A stretch of DNA of 34,807 nucleotides from Candidatus Bathyarchaeota archaeon (lineage in GTDB: Archaea > Thermoproteota > Bathyarchaeia > TCS64 > PIYN01): contig PIYN01000013.1 in NCBI GenBank assembly GCA_003601775.1, forward strand, positions 1 through 34,807, written 5' to 3'. Of this stretch, positions 5,499 through 13,714 are shown in pieces. The position numbers and the translations under genes are program-made. A model generated the notes under the pieces. The model made no database searches. It had not been told where the DNA came from and was given only the letters and a program-made list of their open reading frames with translations. The stretch's first letter is position 1. Each line of letters begins with the position of its first letter.

Positions 5499-7124
5499 TT
5501 GGAGTTGAGTTTCGATATTCTCATAAGGAACGGGCGGGTCGTCGATGGGACGGGGAACCCCTGGTTCTGGTCAGATATCGGCATAAAGGATGGTAGGATC
5601 GCGGCGATGGGAGACCTCTCGGGGGAGGATGGGGAGAAGGTCATAGACGCCTCCGGCCTCGTCATCTCCCCGGGCTTCATAGACATCCACACCCACTCCG
5701 ACACCGTCCTCCTCGTCAACCCCACGGGAGACAGCCACATCATGCAGGGCGTGACGACGAACCTCATCGGGAACTGCGGGGGGAGCGTCGCCCCCGTCAG
5801 CGAGCCCATGAAGAGGCGCTACGAGGTGATGTTAAGGAGGTACGACCTCGAGATCGACTGGACGACACTGGGAGAGTTCTTAGAGAAGGTCGAGGAGAAG
5901 GGCACCTCCCTCAACGTCGCCTCCCTCGTCGGGAACGCCACCGTCAGGATGGCCGTCATGGGAATGGAGCGCCGAGCCCCGACGAAGGAGGAGCTGAAGG
6001 AGATGAAGGACCTCGTTGCTGAGGCAATGGAGGACGGCGCCTTTGGACTCTCCACAGGTCTCTTCTATGCACCCAGCGGGTATGCCAGCACCGATGAGGT
6101 GGTGGAGTTGGCGAAGGTCGCGGCCGAGTACGGCGGGATCTACGCCACCCATATCAGGGGGGAGGGGGACCCCCTGATCGAGGCCGTGAGGGAGGCCATC
6201 GAGATCGGGGAGAGAGCTGGGATACCCGTCGAGATCAGCCATCACAAGGCTATGGGGAAAAGGAACTGGGGGAAGGTGAAGGAGACGCTGAGGATGATGG
6301 AGGAGGCCCGGAGAAGGGGCATCGAGGTGACCTGTGACGTCTACGCCTGGAGAGCAGGGTCCACCGGCCTCACAGCCACGCTCCCCCACTGGGTCCATGA
6401 GGGGGGCCTCGAGAGGCTCCTGGAGAGGCTGAGGGACCCGGAGACGAGGCAGAGGATCAAGAGGGAGATGGCTGAGGGGACACCCGGCTGGGAGAGTATC
6501 GTCCACGAGATCGGATGGGAGAACGTGATGATCTCGGGCTGCCCGGGCCATAGGGAGTACGAGGGAAAGCGGGTGGCCGAGCTCGCAGAGGAGAAGGGCG
6601 TCGACCCCTACGACTTCGCCTTCGACCTCCTCATCGAGGAGAAGGGTAGGGTCTGGATGGTCATCTTCGGGATGTCACCTGAGGATGTCGCCACGGTCAT
6701 CAAGAGCCCCCTCTCCATGATCGCCTCTGATAGCAGCGCGATAGCCCCGAGGGGCCCTCTGGGGGAGGGGAAGCCCCATCCAAGGACCTATGGGAACTTC
6801 GTGAAGGTCCTCGGGGAGTACGTCAGGGAGAAGAGGCTGCTCACCCTCGAGGAGGCGGTGAGGAAGATGACCTCCATGCCTGCCCAGAAACTCGGCCTCC
6901 TCGACCGAGGGCTCCTGAGGGTCGGGAACTGGGCAGACGTAGTGATCTTCGACCCAGATAGGGTTGCCTCAAGGGCGACCTACTTGGACCCCCACCAGTT
7001 CCCTGTCGGGGTGGAGTGGGTCATCGTCAACGGCGTGGTAACGGTCGAGAAAGGGAAGCACACGGGGGCGAGAGCGGGGAAGGTCCTAAGAAAGTCGGCC
7101 ATTAGATACGGGAAACGACTTTAA
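5499..7124 (+). CDS. N-acyl-D-amino-acid deacylase (D-aminoacylase)
   Basis: A 541-residue amidohydrolase of the D-aminoacylase group, which hydrolyses N-acyl-D-amino acids to the D-amino acid plus a carboxylate using a Zn-dependent TIM barrel. The metal motif GFIDIHTHSD has HTH at residues 64-66. Other family blocks are GLSTGLFYAPSGYA, YATHIRGEGDP, EISHHKAMG, a late ASDSSAIAPRGPLGEGKPHPR, and the C-terminal beta domain NWADVVIFDPDRV with VEWVIVNGVV. TTG 5499 is the longest start; TTG 5505 sits better (about 7 nt) from AGGGGG. It is a single-gene unit with its own TATA box and a T-run after the stop (7133-7137). The natural substrate may be D-amino-acid peptides or archaeal metabolites. Confidence 0.92.
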   Translation: MELSFDILIRNGRVVDGTGNPWFWSDIGIKDGRIAAMGDLSGEDGEKVIDASGLVISPGFIDIHTHSDTVLLVNPTGDSHIMQGVTTNLIGNCGGSVAPVSEPMKRRYEVMLRRYDLEIDWTTLGEFLEKVEEKGTSLNVASLVGNATVRMAVMGMERRAPTKEELKEMKDLVAEAMEDGAFGLSTGLFYAPSGYASTDEVVELAKVAAEYGGIYATHIRGEGDPLIEAVREAIEIGERAGIPVEISHHKAMGKRNWGKVKETLRMMEEARRRGIEVTCDVYAWRAGSTGLTATLPHWVHEGGLERLLERLRDPETRQRIKREMAEGTPGWESIVHEIGWENVMISGCPGHREYEGKRVAELAEEKGVDPYDFAFDLLIEEKGRVWMVIFGMSPEDVATVIKSPLSMIASDSSAIAPRGPLGEGKPHPRTYGNFVKVLGEYVREKRLLTLEEAVRKMTSMPAQKLGLLDRGLLRVGNWADVVIFDPDRVASRATYLDPHQFPVGVEWVIVNGVVTVEKGKHTGARAGKVLRKSAIRYGKRL

Positions 7125-7182
7125 TTCCACTTTTTCTGGAACTCATCAACAGTTGTTAAGCTGGATCTCACTCTCCTATAAG

Positions 7183-7196
7183 GCTTATAAACTCGT
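7183..7196 (+). promoter_or_regulatory. TATA box of the HPP-family gene
   Basis: GGCTTATAAACTCG is centred about 26 nt before the ATG at 7216, predicting a leaderless or near-leaderless transcript. Confidence 0.6.
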
Positions 7197-7215
7197 AGAA
7201 GGCAACTCCTAACTC

Positions 7216-7719
7216 ATGAAGGACCCCATCGTCCCGAAGATGGAAAAATTTAAATTATTTTGGAGGAACTGCCTCTTTCAGATCCTCCTCGCCACCCTAA
7301 CGATGTTTGCTATAATTCTGGTCCTAACCATAGAGCATGCGGTGATAATCTCCTCCCTCGGTTCTACGGTCTTCCTCCTCTTCGCGATGCCGAGGAGCGC
7401 CACCGCGAGACCGAGAAACGTCATCGGGGGATACCTCTCCGCCCTCCTCTCCGGATCCCTCTGCTCCTCAATACCCCATCCATCCCTACTCCATTCCATC
7501 GCCGTCTACTCTCTCGCCGTGGGCCTCTCCTTCGCGATGATGGTGGTTACAAGAACGGAGCACCCACCCGCGGCAGGCGCCGCCCTGGGGATCGCGACGA
7601 AGGGATTTTCTCCAAATACGATACTCACCGTAGCGCTCGTCGCCATGATGATCTCGTTGATCCATTCCTTCCTCAAACCTATCCTAAGGGACCTGACGCA
7701 GTCCCCGATGTCCCGCTGA
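7216..7719 (+). CDS. HPP family integral membrane protein
   Basis: A 167-residue protein with about four membrane helices (starting around residues 21, 42, 92 and 138) and the family's name-giving motif HPPAAGAALG at about residue 117. HPP proteins are inner-membrane proteins; one plant and cyanobacterial branch transports nitrite, but substrate cannot be assigned here. The short length fits archaeal members, which lack C-terminal CBS domains. The adjoining gene downstream (PfkB) has its own start region, and there is no other sign of an operon. Confidence 0.85.
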   Translation: MKDPIVPKMEKFKLFWRNCLFQILLATLTMFAIILVLTIEHAVIISSLGSTVFLLFAMPRSATARPRNVIGGYLSALLSGSLCSSIPHPSLLHSIAVYSLAVGLSFAMMVVTRTEHPPAAGAALGIATKGFSPNTILTVALVAMMISLIHSFLKPILRDLTQSPMSR

Positions 7720-7831
7720 GGTCTGTCCTGAGAGCCCCTCCTACATATGGATACGAGAGGATTGTTTGGAAGAGGTTTTAAGTTTGGTGTCCTAATCGTT
7801 CATCGAGTTTAGAAGTCTGAGATGCCGGTTC

Positions 7832-8728
7832 ATGCTACTCGTCGTTGGGAGCCTTGTGATAGACGAAGTCTTCCTCGGGGAGGGGAGGAGAAGGATCCAG
7901 GCTGGTGGAGCGGCCCTATACTCCTCCATCGCAGCTAAGAAGATGAACCTCGAGGTCGGGGTCGTATCGAAGGTAGGGTACGACTACCCAAGGGAATACC
8001 TCGAGGAGATGAGAACTCAGGGGATCGACCTCTCCCGCGTCAAGATTCTCCAGGACAGCCCCACCACGAGGTTTGTTCTGAGATATCGTGAGGAGAAGAG
8101 GAGGCTCTACCTCAAGGGGCGCTGTAAACCCATAGAGCCACAGGACCTGAGGAGGCTGAGGGCGGAGGCCGTGTATATCACCCCCGTCTTAGACGAGGTC
8201 CCGAGGGAGACGGTCTTGGAGATCTCGAGACGGTGTGAGACCCTCTCCCTCGACCCTCAGGGCTACGTAAGAGAAGGGAAGGGGGAAGAGGCCATAGAGC
8301 CACGACCCTGGTTCGACGCCGAGGTCCTCTCCCGCCTGAAGATCTTCAAATCGTCGATGGAAGAACTCCACTGGATCGCCGGATCGGGGGACCCCTGGAC
8401 CGCCATGGAGAGGATCAGGAGTTGCGGTCCGGAGATCGTCATGGTCACCTGGGGGAGGAAGGGGGCCCTGATGTCGGCGGAGGAGAGACGCTACCACATC
8501 CCCGCCTTCCCCACGACCAAGGCAATCGACCCGACGGGGGCTGGTGACGCCTTCATGGGCGGGTTCCTCTCACAGTACCTCCGAGGACGAGACCCCCTCT
8601 GGTCCGCCTCGGTCGGTGCAGCAGTCGCCTCCTGTATAGTCGAGACCCTTGGCTGTCGACTCCAAGCCTCCGTGAGGGAGATCCATGAGAGGGCAAACTG
8701 GGTATGGAAGAGAGTAAAGGAGATGTAG
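7832..8728 (+). CDS. PfkB/ribokinase-family carbohydrate or nucleoside kinase
   Basis: A 298-residue kinase with the N-terminal substrate-lid region (GSLVIDEVFLGEGRRRIQAGGAALYSS) and the PfkB signature DPTGAGDAF, with the anion hole and catalytic Asp in GAGD at residues 236-239. Family members phosphorylate sugars, nucleosides or related alcohols with ATP. The substrate is not evident; the short N-terminal GGA motif resembles archaeal nucleoside- or sugar-kinase-like proteins. TTTTAAG at 7777-7783 is a possible TATA box. It ends with TAG seven bases before the convergent membrane-protein gene. Confidence 0.9.
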   Translation: MLLVVGSLVIDEVFLGEGRRRIQAGGAALYSSIAAKKMNLEVGVVSKVGYDYPREYLEEMRTQGIDLSRVKILQDSPTTRFVLRYREEKRRLYLKGRCKPIEPQDLRRLRAEAVYITPVLDEVPRETVLEISRRCETLSLDPQGYVREGKGEEAIEPRPWFDAEVLSRLKIFKSSMEELHWIAGSGDPWTAMERIRSCGPEIVMVTWGRKGALMSAEERRYHIPAFPTTKAIDPTGAGDAFMGGFLSQYLRGRDPLWSASVGAAVASCIVETLGCRLQASVREIHERANWVWKRVKEM

Positions 8729-8735
8729 AGAACTG

Positions 8736-9146
8736 CTAAGAGAGCCTGCCCTTAAGGAAGAGGAGGTAGTTACAGCCGATGACGCCGATCACGAGGAGGA
8801 TGATCCCCATGGTGAACATTATCCTGGACTGCCTCTCGTTGTACCTGATCTGGCTCCCCTTGTAGGAGAGGATGAAGCCCGAGAAGATGAAGATATAGAA
8901 GGCTATGCTGAGGAGGCTCTCGTTCAGGGTCTGCTCATGCATGAGGGGATGGACGGCGATCCACCCTCCTCGAGGGCCACGGAGTATGCTGGGCGGCCTC
9001 TCCAGGAGGTCATAGATCCCCCCTCCCATGATGAAGACTGCGAAGGCCATGAAGCCGAAGATCAGGAGACTCTGGGGGATCCTGAGCCGGAACCTCCTCG
9101 ACCTCCGCTTGAGTCCACGGAGGAAGCGTTGAACTCTCCGCTCCAT
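8736..9146 (-). CDS. Conserved three-TM membrane protein, Ost3-like topology
   Basis: A 136-residue protein with a basic N-terminal tail (RRVQRFLRGLKRRSRRFR) and three hydrophobic segments: around residues 27-45 with the motif GGGIYDLLE, 79-95, and 110-130. Between helices 1 and 2 is an extracytoplasmic loop (about residues 50-76). The GGGIYDLLE motif and layout recall small archaeal proteins sometimes likened to Ost3/6 subunits of oligosaccharyltransferase, but I cannot confirm this and offer it only as a possibility. It is convergent with PfkB and divergent from the zinc-ribbon gene at 9270. A TATA-like AATATATG (complement) lies near 9209-9217. Confidence 0.7.
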   Translation of the reverse strand: MERRVQRFLRGLKRRSRRFRLRIPQSLLIFGFMAFAVFIMGGGIYDLLERPPSILRGPRGGWIAVHPLMHEQTLNESLLSIAFYIFIFSGFILSYKGSQIRYNERQSRIMFTMGIILLVIGVIGCNYLLFLKGRLS

Positions 9147-9269
9147 GCCTGAAACCCCGGCGATATCCTTGGTATACTGACCCTTTAGTTAGGTTTCCTC
9201 CCTCCTACAATATATGTCTTTACTCAGGGGCCCTCGAAAGGTTTTAAGGGTGGTTTCCTCTCCATCTCC

Positions 9270-9485
9270 ATGAGGAGGGGACCGATGCCTCAGGAGATCA
9301 TCTGTTCAGGCTGTGGCTATGTTCTCTACAAGGGGGAGATCCTGAAGTCACCCCAGGATATTCTAAGGAAGTATGAGGGGAAATGCCCTCGATGCGGGAA
9401 GACGTTGAACTTTGACGTCAACAACATCGAGATAACCAGTATCTACGACGCCAAGAGGGCGAAGGAGGGACGAGCGTCTTCCTGA
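9270..9485 (+). CDS. Small zinc-ribbon protein
   Basis: A 71-residue protein with a rubredoxin-like C2-C2 arrangement: CSGCGY near residues 12-17 and CPRCGK near 39-44. The sequence after the second knuckle (LNFDVNNIEITSIYDAKRAKEG) is less basic than in ribosomal zinc proteins. ATG 9270 sits about 26 nt after TTTTAAGG (9242-9249), so it may be leaderless. ATG 9285 has GGAGGGG upstream and would give MPQEIICSGCG. Either is possible. Such ribbons occur in archaeal transcription or RNA-binding proteins, but no family is recognised. Confidence 0.75.
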   Translation: MRRGPMPQEIICSGCGYVLYKGEILKSPQDILRKYEGKCPRCGKTLNFDVNNIEITSIYDAKRAKEGRASS

Positions 9486-9551
9486 TGGGGAGACCGCCTT
9501 CAAGAGATAAAGGTATTAACTCCTACCCCCTCACAGTTAGGTGTGATAGGA

Positions 9552-10691
9552 ATGGCTCTAAGACGTACACACCTCTATGAGTATCATCGGCTTCATGGGA
9601 GGCTCGTCGAGTTCGCTGGGTTTGAGATGCCCATCTGGTTCGAGGGGATCATCCCGGAGCATAACGCGGTGAGGAACTCCGTCGGCATCTTCGACACCTC
9701 CCACATGGGGAGGGCGTCGGTGACCGGGGAAGGAGCTGAAGAGCTCTTGGACTACCTCCTCACCAACGACATCTCACGCCTTGAGCCCATGAGGGGATGC
9801 TACACGCTGATGTGCAACGAGCAGGGGGGCATAAAGGACGACCTCATAGCCTATCGCCTCTCAGAGAATCACTTCTTCCTCGTCTATAACGCGAGCAATA
9901 GGGAGAAGGACTACAACTGGATCCTGAAACACTCGAGGGACTTCGACGTCGAGGTGAGAGACCTCTCGGACAGCGTCGCTATGATGGCCGTTCAGGGTCC
10001 CAGGGCCGAGGAGGCCCTGCAGGGAATAACCTCGGAGCCCCTGAGCGAGGTGGGACGCTTCCACTGCAGGGAGGTGATCATCGGGGGGCAGAGGGCCCTG
10101 ATCGCGAGGACGGGATACACGGGCGAGGACGGCTTCGAGATCTACCTCTGGGATACCCCCCTCTCCCAGCCCTCGAAGGCCCTGGACCTCTGGGGGAAGA
10201 TCCTCTCCGCCGGGAGGAAGTTCGGCATCAAGCCCTGTGGGCTCGGCGCGAGGGACAGCCTGCGGCTGGAGGCTGGGATGCCCCTCTATGGGAACGATAT
10301 CGACGAGGAGACGAACCCCCTGGAGGCCCGCCTCAGGTTTGCGGTGAAGTTCAAGAAGAAGAGGCCCTTCATAGGGAAGGAGGCGCTGTTGAGGATCAGG
10401 AAGGAGGGGGTGAAGCGACGTCGCGTGGGGATCAGGATGGTCGAGAGGGGGATACCTCGCCATGGGTACGAGATCTGGAAGGAGGGGGAGAGGATAGGCT
10501 ACGTGACGAGCGGCGGGTTCTCCCCCACTCTCAACGCCGGGATCGCCATGGGATATGTGCCGACGGAGTACTCTAAGTTGGGGACAGAGGTCGAGGTCAA
10601 GATCCGGAGGAGGCTCGTCAGGGGAAAAATTGTTAAATTCCACCCCTTCTATGATGAGACTAAGTATGGCTATAGGAGGGAGAAGAGATGA
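9552..10691 (+). CDS. gcvT: Glycine cleavage system T protein (aminomethyltransferase)
   Basis: A 379-residue GcvT that transfers the methylene group from lipoyl-aminomethyl GcvH to tetrahydrofolate and releases ammonia. Family blocks: LVEFAGFEMPIWFEGIIPEHNAVR, GIFDTSHMGR, MAVQGPRAEEAL, ARTGYTGEDGFEIYL, GLGARDSLRLEAGMPLYGNDI with the conserved D and R, and GYVTSGGFSPTL. The frame is open back to GTG 9543, but ATG 9552 gives the canonical MALRRTHLYEYH start. It overlaps gcvH by ATGA, so the two are translated together. GcvP and the lipoamide dehydrogenase are not in this window. A YgfZ-like non-cleavage role is unlikely given the gcvH partner. Confidence 0.95.
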   Translation: MALRRTHLYEYHRLHGRLVEFAGFEMPIWFEGIIPEHNAVRNSVGIFDTSHMGRASVTGEGAEELLDYLLTNDISRLEPMRGCYTLMCNEQGGIKDDLIAYRLSENHFFLVYNASNREKDYNWILKHSRDFDVEVRDLSDSVAMMAVQGPRAEEALQGITSEPLSEVGRFHCREVIIGGQRALIARTGYTGEDGFEIYLWDTPLSQPSKALDLWGKILSAGRKFGIKPCGLGARDSLRLEAGMPLYGNDIDEETNPLEARLRFAVKFKKKRPFIGKEALLRIRKEGVKRRRVGIRMVERGIPRHGYEIWKEGERIGYVTSGGFSPTLNAGIAMGYVPTEYSKLGTEVEVKIRRRLVRGKIVKFHPFYDETKYGYRREKR

Positions 10692-11098
10692 GCGAAGAGT
10701 ATGAGATACCCGAGGACCTCTATTACACGGAGGAACATGAGTGGCTGAAGGTCCTTGAGGATGGGACAGCCCTCGTTGGGATAACCGACTACGCCCAGAA
10801 GAGCCTCCACGAGGTCGTCTACGTCGAACTCCCCAACCCGGGGGATATGGTGAAGCAGGGAGAGGCCTTCGGGACCGTGGAGTCGGTGAAGGCGGTCTCA
10901 GACCTCTACTCACCCGTCTCAGGGATCGTGGAAGAGGTGAACGAGGAGCTCCTCGACAGCCCGGAACTCATAAACTCCGACCCCTACGGGAAGGGGTGGA
11001 TAGTGAAGATCAAGCCGAAGAGCCTGGAAGACGAACTGGAGAACCTGTTGAACGCGGAACAGTATAGGGAGCACTTGGGGTCCCTGGAGGCCAAGTGA
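10688..11098 (+). CDS. gcvH: Glycine cleavage system H protein
   Basis: A 136-residue lipoyl carrier. The lipoylation site is K68 in GTVESVKAVSDLYSPVSG, and the second half-barrel ends in NSDPYGKGWIVKIKP, all as in GcvH. It shuttles the aminomethyl group between the P, T and L proteins. The start ATG overlaps the gcvT stop codon. The stop (11096-11098) is only three bases before tRNA-Leu, so gcvTH transcription may run through the tRNA. Confidence 0.96.
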   Translation: MSEEYEIPEDLYYTEEHEWLKVLEDGTALVGITDYAQKSLHEVVYVELPNPGDMVKQGEAFGTVESVKAVSDLYSPVSGIVEEVNEELLDSPELINSDPYGKGWIVKIKPKSLEDELENLLNAEQYREHLGSLEAK

Positions 11099-11101
11099 TA
11101 A

Positions 11102-11187
11102 GCGGGGGTTCCCGAGTGGCCAAAGGGGTGGGACTCAAGATCCTATGGCTTAGGCCTTCGTGGGTTCGAATCCCACCCCCCGCACCA
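11102..11187 (+). tRNA. tRNA-Leu (CAA), CCA encoded
   Basis: Acceptor GCGGGGG pairs with CCCCCGC, followed by A73 and an encoded CCA. The D-stem CCC/GGG, an anticodon stem TGGGA/TCCTA with loop CTCAAGA, a class II variable arm (GGC-TTAG-GCC) and the T-arm GTGGG-TTCGAAT-CCCAC complete the cloverleaf. No intron. It begins three bases after the gcvH stop with no TATA box in that gap, so it depends on read-through or on an element inside gcvH. A T-run (11194-11198) follows. Confidence 0.96.
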
Positions 11188-11489
11188 AACCTATTTTTAA
11201 GGGCTCTGAGAGATTGAGGGAGAGATTGTTCTTTAACTCATAAAAATTCCATAGGTTTAGTGGAGGTTAGGAGAAACATGGCCGAGGAAAACCTCCTCTT
11301 GTAATGAGTCACAGTGGATCAAATGGGTCTTGATTGTTCTTGGAGGGAACTCTTCCCGAGCCTCTCAGAGAATCTTAAGGTTGAGCAGTGCTTAATTGAT
11401 GAGGGATAGTGAATGGAGTCCTAATAGCCGGGATGCGATGGTCAAATTACATATAAGCGGTGGGTTGAGTTGTATGGTGGTGGTAGGGG
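11188..11489. other. Intergenic region with two hairpins, no gene seen
   Basis: About 300 nt between tRNA-Leu and deoxyhypusine synthase. After the T-run downstream of the tRNA it holds a 7-bp inverted repeat GGAGGTT (11262-11268)/AACCTCC (11290-11296) and a tight hairpin GGGAA-CTC-TTCCC (11345-11357). No open frame longer than a few codons has a plausible start. A TGATGA-like box at 11397-11402 lacks a partner box D. The last part is the promoter of the next gene. Confidence 0.5.
11448..11458 (+). promoter_or_regulatory. TATA box of deoxyhypusine synthase
   Basis: TTACATATAAG lies about 35 nt upstream of the GTG at 11490. The predicted leader of 8-10 nt contains the purine-rich GGTAGGGG. 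Confidence 0.6.
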
Positions 11490-12446
11490 GTGAGTGAGAG
11501 AACTCATTCCAGAGTTGTGAGGCAGATGCGTCTGAGGGCGGGGATGACGGTGGATGAGCTGGTCAGGGAGATGGGAGGTGCGGGGGTCATCGGCGCGGGG
11601 AGGGTTGCGAGGGCGGTGGATATAGTGGCGGAGATGTTCGAAGATCCGGAGTACACGGTCTTCCTCTCCATCGCGGGTCCCCTCGTCCCCAGTGGGATGC
11701 GCCTCATTTTCACGGATCTCATCCGTGGGGGCTATGTGAACGTCGTCATCACGAATGGGGCGAACGTCGTTCACGACCTCATCGAGGCGATGGGGGGGCA
11801 CCACCTCGTCGGCTCCCTCGCGGAGGATGACAGGGAGCTCTGGAGAAGGGGGATCAACAGGGCCTACGACATCTTCATAGAGAGCCACACCTTCATCGAA
11901 CTGGAGAAGTACCTCGACCACATCCTCGACTCCATACCTGAGGAGCGGCGCATCGACATACCCATCTACGGGCTACTGGAGGAGATCGGATGGAGGATCA
12001 AAGATGAGGACTCAATCCTATACAACGCCGCAAGACACAGCGTCCCCATCTTCTCCCCAGGCCTCCTCGACTCCATGATCGGGATCCCCCTCTGGATGTA
12101 CACGAAGCGAAGCCATCTCAGGTTGAACCCCGTGAAGGACTTCGAGCGCCTCGCCGAGGTCGTCTACGAGGCGAAGAAGGCGGGGGCCATCATACTCGGC
12201 GGGGGGACGCCGAAGCACCACACCCTCTACATCAACACCCTGAGGGAGGGGCTGGACGCCGCCGTGCAGATCTCCACGGCGAGGATGGAGGACGGCAGCC
12301 TCAGCGGGGCCCCCCTCACGGAGGCGATCTCCTGGGGGAAGGTGAAGGGCGATAAGATCGTCTCCGTCTTCGGCGACGCCACTATCGTCTTCCCGATCAT
12401 CATCGCCGCAGCCCTGGAGAGGATCAAGAGTCAGAGGGAAAGTTAA
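11490..12446 (+). CDS. dys: Deoxyhypusine synthase
   Basis: A 318-residue enzyme that transfers the aminobutyl group of spermidine to a lysine of archaeal IF-5A via NAD. The catalytic lysine motif GGGTPKHHTL is present (K242), as are the NAD and spermidine regions: VVITNGANVVHDL, the late QISTARMEDGSLSGAPLTEAISWGK and the FGDATIVFP block near the C-terminus. The GTG start follows a TATA box and a short purine-rich leader. It is a monocistronic unit. The aIF5A target gene is not in this window. Confidence 0.95.
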   Translation: MSERTHSRVVRQMRLRAGMTVDELVREMGGAGVIGAGRVARAVDIVAEMFEDPEYTVFLSIAGPLVPSGMRLIFTDLIRGGYVNVVITNGANVVHDLIEAMGGHHLVGSLAEDDRELWRRGINRAYDIFIESHTFIELEKYLDHILDSIPEERRIDIPIYGLLEEIGWRIKDEDSILYNAARHSVPIFSPGLLDSMIGIPLWMYTKRSHLRLNPVKDFERLAEVVYEAKKAGAIILGGGTPKHHTLYINTLREGLDAAVQISTARMEDGSLSGAPLTEAISWGKVKGDKIVSVFGDATIVFPIIIAAALERIKSQRES

Positions 12447-12482
12447 GGCTCTCCCTCCATGTAACGGGATCTCCTCCTTCGC

Positions 12483-13028
12483 TCATACACGCTTAACCGC
12501 GTAGATCTTCAGGACGAGGAGGCCCCTGACCCTTCCCTCGACCGCCTTGGTCCAGTAATTAACCCTGATCACTATGCCGTAGTCGGGCTGCCCCCGGGGG
12601 AGTAGGTCCTCCAAGGGGATCTTCCCATCAACCTCCCCCATGCCCTTTCCATCCTCGACGAGGAGGAGCAGAAGCGAGTCGACGAGGACGTCATCCCCCG
12701 TCCCGAGCACCCCATCCTCTCCAGGGGAGAAGACCTCGATGGAGAGGGCGAGACGCCAGTAGGCCTGGGAGAGGGTATGGACCTCCCGCCCGCCCACATG
12801 AAAGTGGATTTCGATGGGCGCTTCCACCTCGATGACGGTGATGTAGCCGTCGTCTCCTTCTCCCAGGGTGTAGGAGCCTATGATCGCACCAGTAGTCCTT
12901 AGAACTGCTATCCTCTTAAGATCCATCAACGGGGTGATCCCATAGTAGATCGGCCAACCCTGATATTGGGTCGTGTAGGCGCCCATGGTGAAGGAGACCA
13001 CCATAAGGGCTAAGAACCCTCTCCACAT
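12483..13028 (-). CDS. Secreted or membrane-tethered hypothetical protein
   Basis: A 181-residue protein with a short hydrophobic N-terminus (MWRGFLALMVVSFTMGAYT) that could be a signal peptide, followed by a beta-rich domain. Notable is GEDGVLGTGDDVLVDS, which resembles a calcium-binding loop motif seen in secreted proteins. The C-terminus (RGLLVLKIYAVKRV) is not a membrane anchor. The ATG at 13028 is close to a TATA-like CTAAATATT (near 13053, complement), giving a short or absent leader. It may be transcribed separately from the small membrane gene upstream at 13134. I do not recognise a family, and the export prediction is the firmest statement. Confidence 0.6.
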   Translation of the reverse strand: MWRGFLALMVVSFTMGAYTTQYQGWPIYYGITPLMDLKRIAVLRTTGAIIGSYTLGEGDDGYITVIEVEAPIEIHFHVGGREVHTLSQAYWRLALSIEVFSPGEDGVLGTGDDVLVDSLLLLLVEDGKGMGEVDGKIPLEDLLPRGQPDYGIVIRVNYWTKAVEGRVRGLLVLKIYAVKRV

Positions 13029-13133
13029 AACAGATATGTGGGTCTATCTGAGAATATTTAGGGAACTTGGTTTTTAGATAGGGTTTAGAGAGATAGTCCC
13101 TAAATGAGTTTCTCTGCTCCATGAAACCTCTTT

Positions 13134-13546
13134 TCACCTTAGGAAGAGGGATAGCCAGCTGAGGAGGCCGGTTAGGTGTAGGTGTAGGAAGATGATGTAG
13201 AGGGTGAGGGCGACGAAGATGGTGAGGTCCCGGCCTGAGACGCTCTCGCTGTTCCAGAGGTACCTCCCCACGTCCCCCAGCCCCTCTGAGTAGGGCTCCT
13301 CCGTGAGATAGCTCCTGACGAGGAAGTAGGAGGCGAGGGTGAGGAGGAAGGTTATGAGGAAGACGACCGTGGCCGAGAGGAAGGGGCTGAGCCCCCTGCT
13401 CATCAGGAGCCTTATGTAGACATTCCTCTCCATGAAGGGTGTGAACCTCTCGAAGCCGAGGATCGTGATGAAGTAGTCCGCAACGTCCACTGAGAGGGCG
13501 GAGAGGAAGATAGCCTGGAAGAGGAGCTTGAACCTCAGATCCCCAT
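13134..13546 (-). CDS. Small multi-TM protein, start region apparently frameshifted
   Basis: From a GTG at 13490 the frame gives 118 residues with three or four hydrophobic segments: the N-terminus through GFERFTPFM, FLSATVVFLITFLLTLASYFL, IFVALTLYIIFLHLHL and the tail. The same frame continues upstream without stop through GDLRFKLLFQAIFLSALSVDVADYF, clearly part of helix 1. The natural start, ATG 13546, lies 28 nt after TTTTTATAAG (leaderless spacing) but reads ATG GGG ATC TGA. One more G in the run 13541-13544 restores MGDLRFKLL and the full protein of about 137 residues. The pattern VDVADYF...GFERFTPFM is faintly like DUF5658 proteins. Function is unknown. Confidence 0.6.
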
Positions 13547-13572
13547 CCTCCTAACAGGGTTTAAATCTCCCA

Positions 13573-13582
13573 AACTTATAAA
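13573..13582 (-). promoter_or_regulatory. TATA box of the small multi-TM gene
   Basis: TTTTTATAAG on the minus strand, 28 nt before the ATG at 13546. It supports that ATG as the intended leaderless start even though the frame breaks after three codons. Confidence 0.5.
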
Positions 13583-13714
13583 AAGGTCACCCATCCAATG
13601 GGGATCTCAGGTCCAAGCTAACCGAGGAAAATCTTCTCCCTTTTCTCATCGCCTCGATCTCCAACGTTTTCCTCATCAAAAGGCTAAATAAATTATGAGG
13701 AGGAATATGATTCC

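Noticed and set aside
9861-10913. Long minus-strand open frame (350 codons)
   Set aside because: Antisense to gcvT and gcvH, with a Pro/Arg-rich composition typical of a shadow frame.
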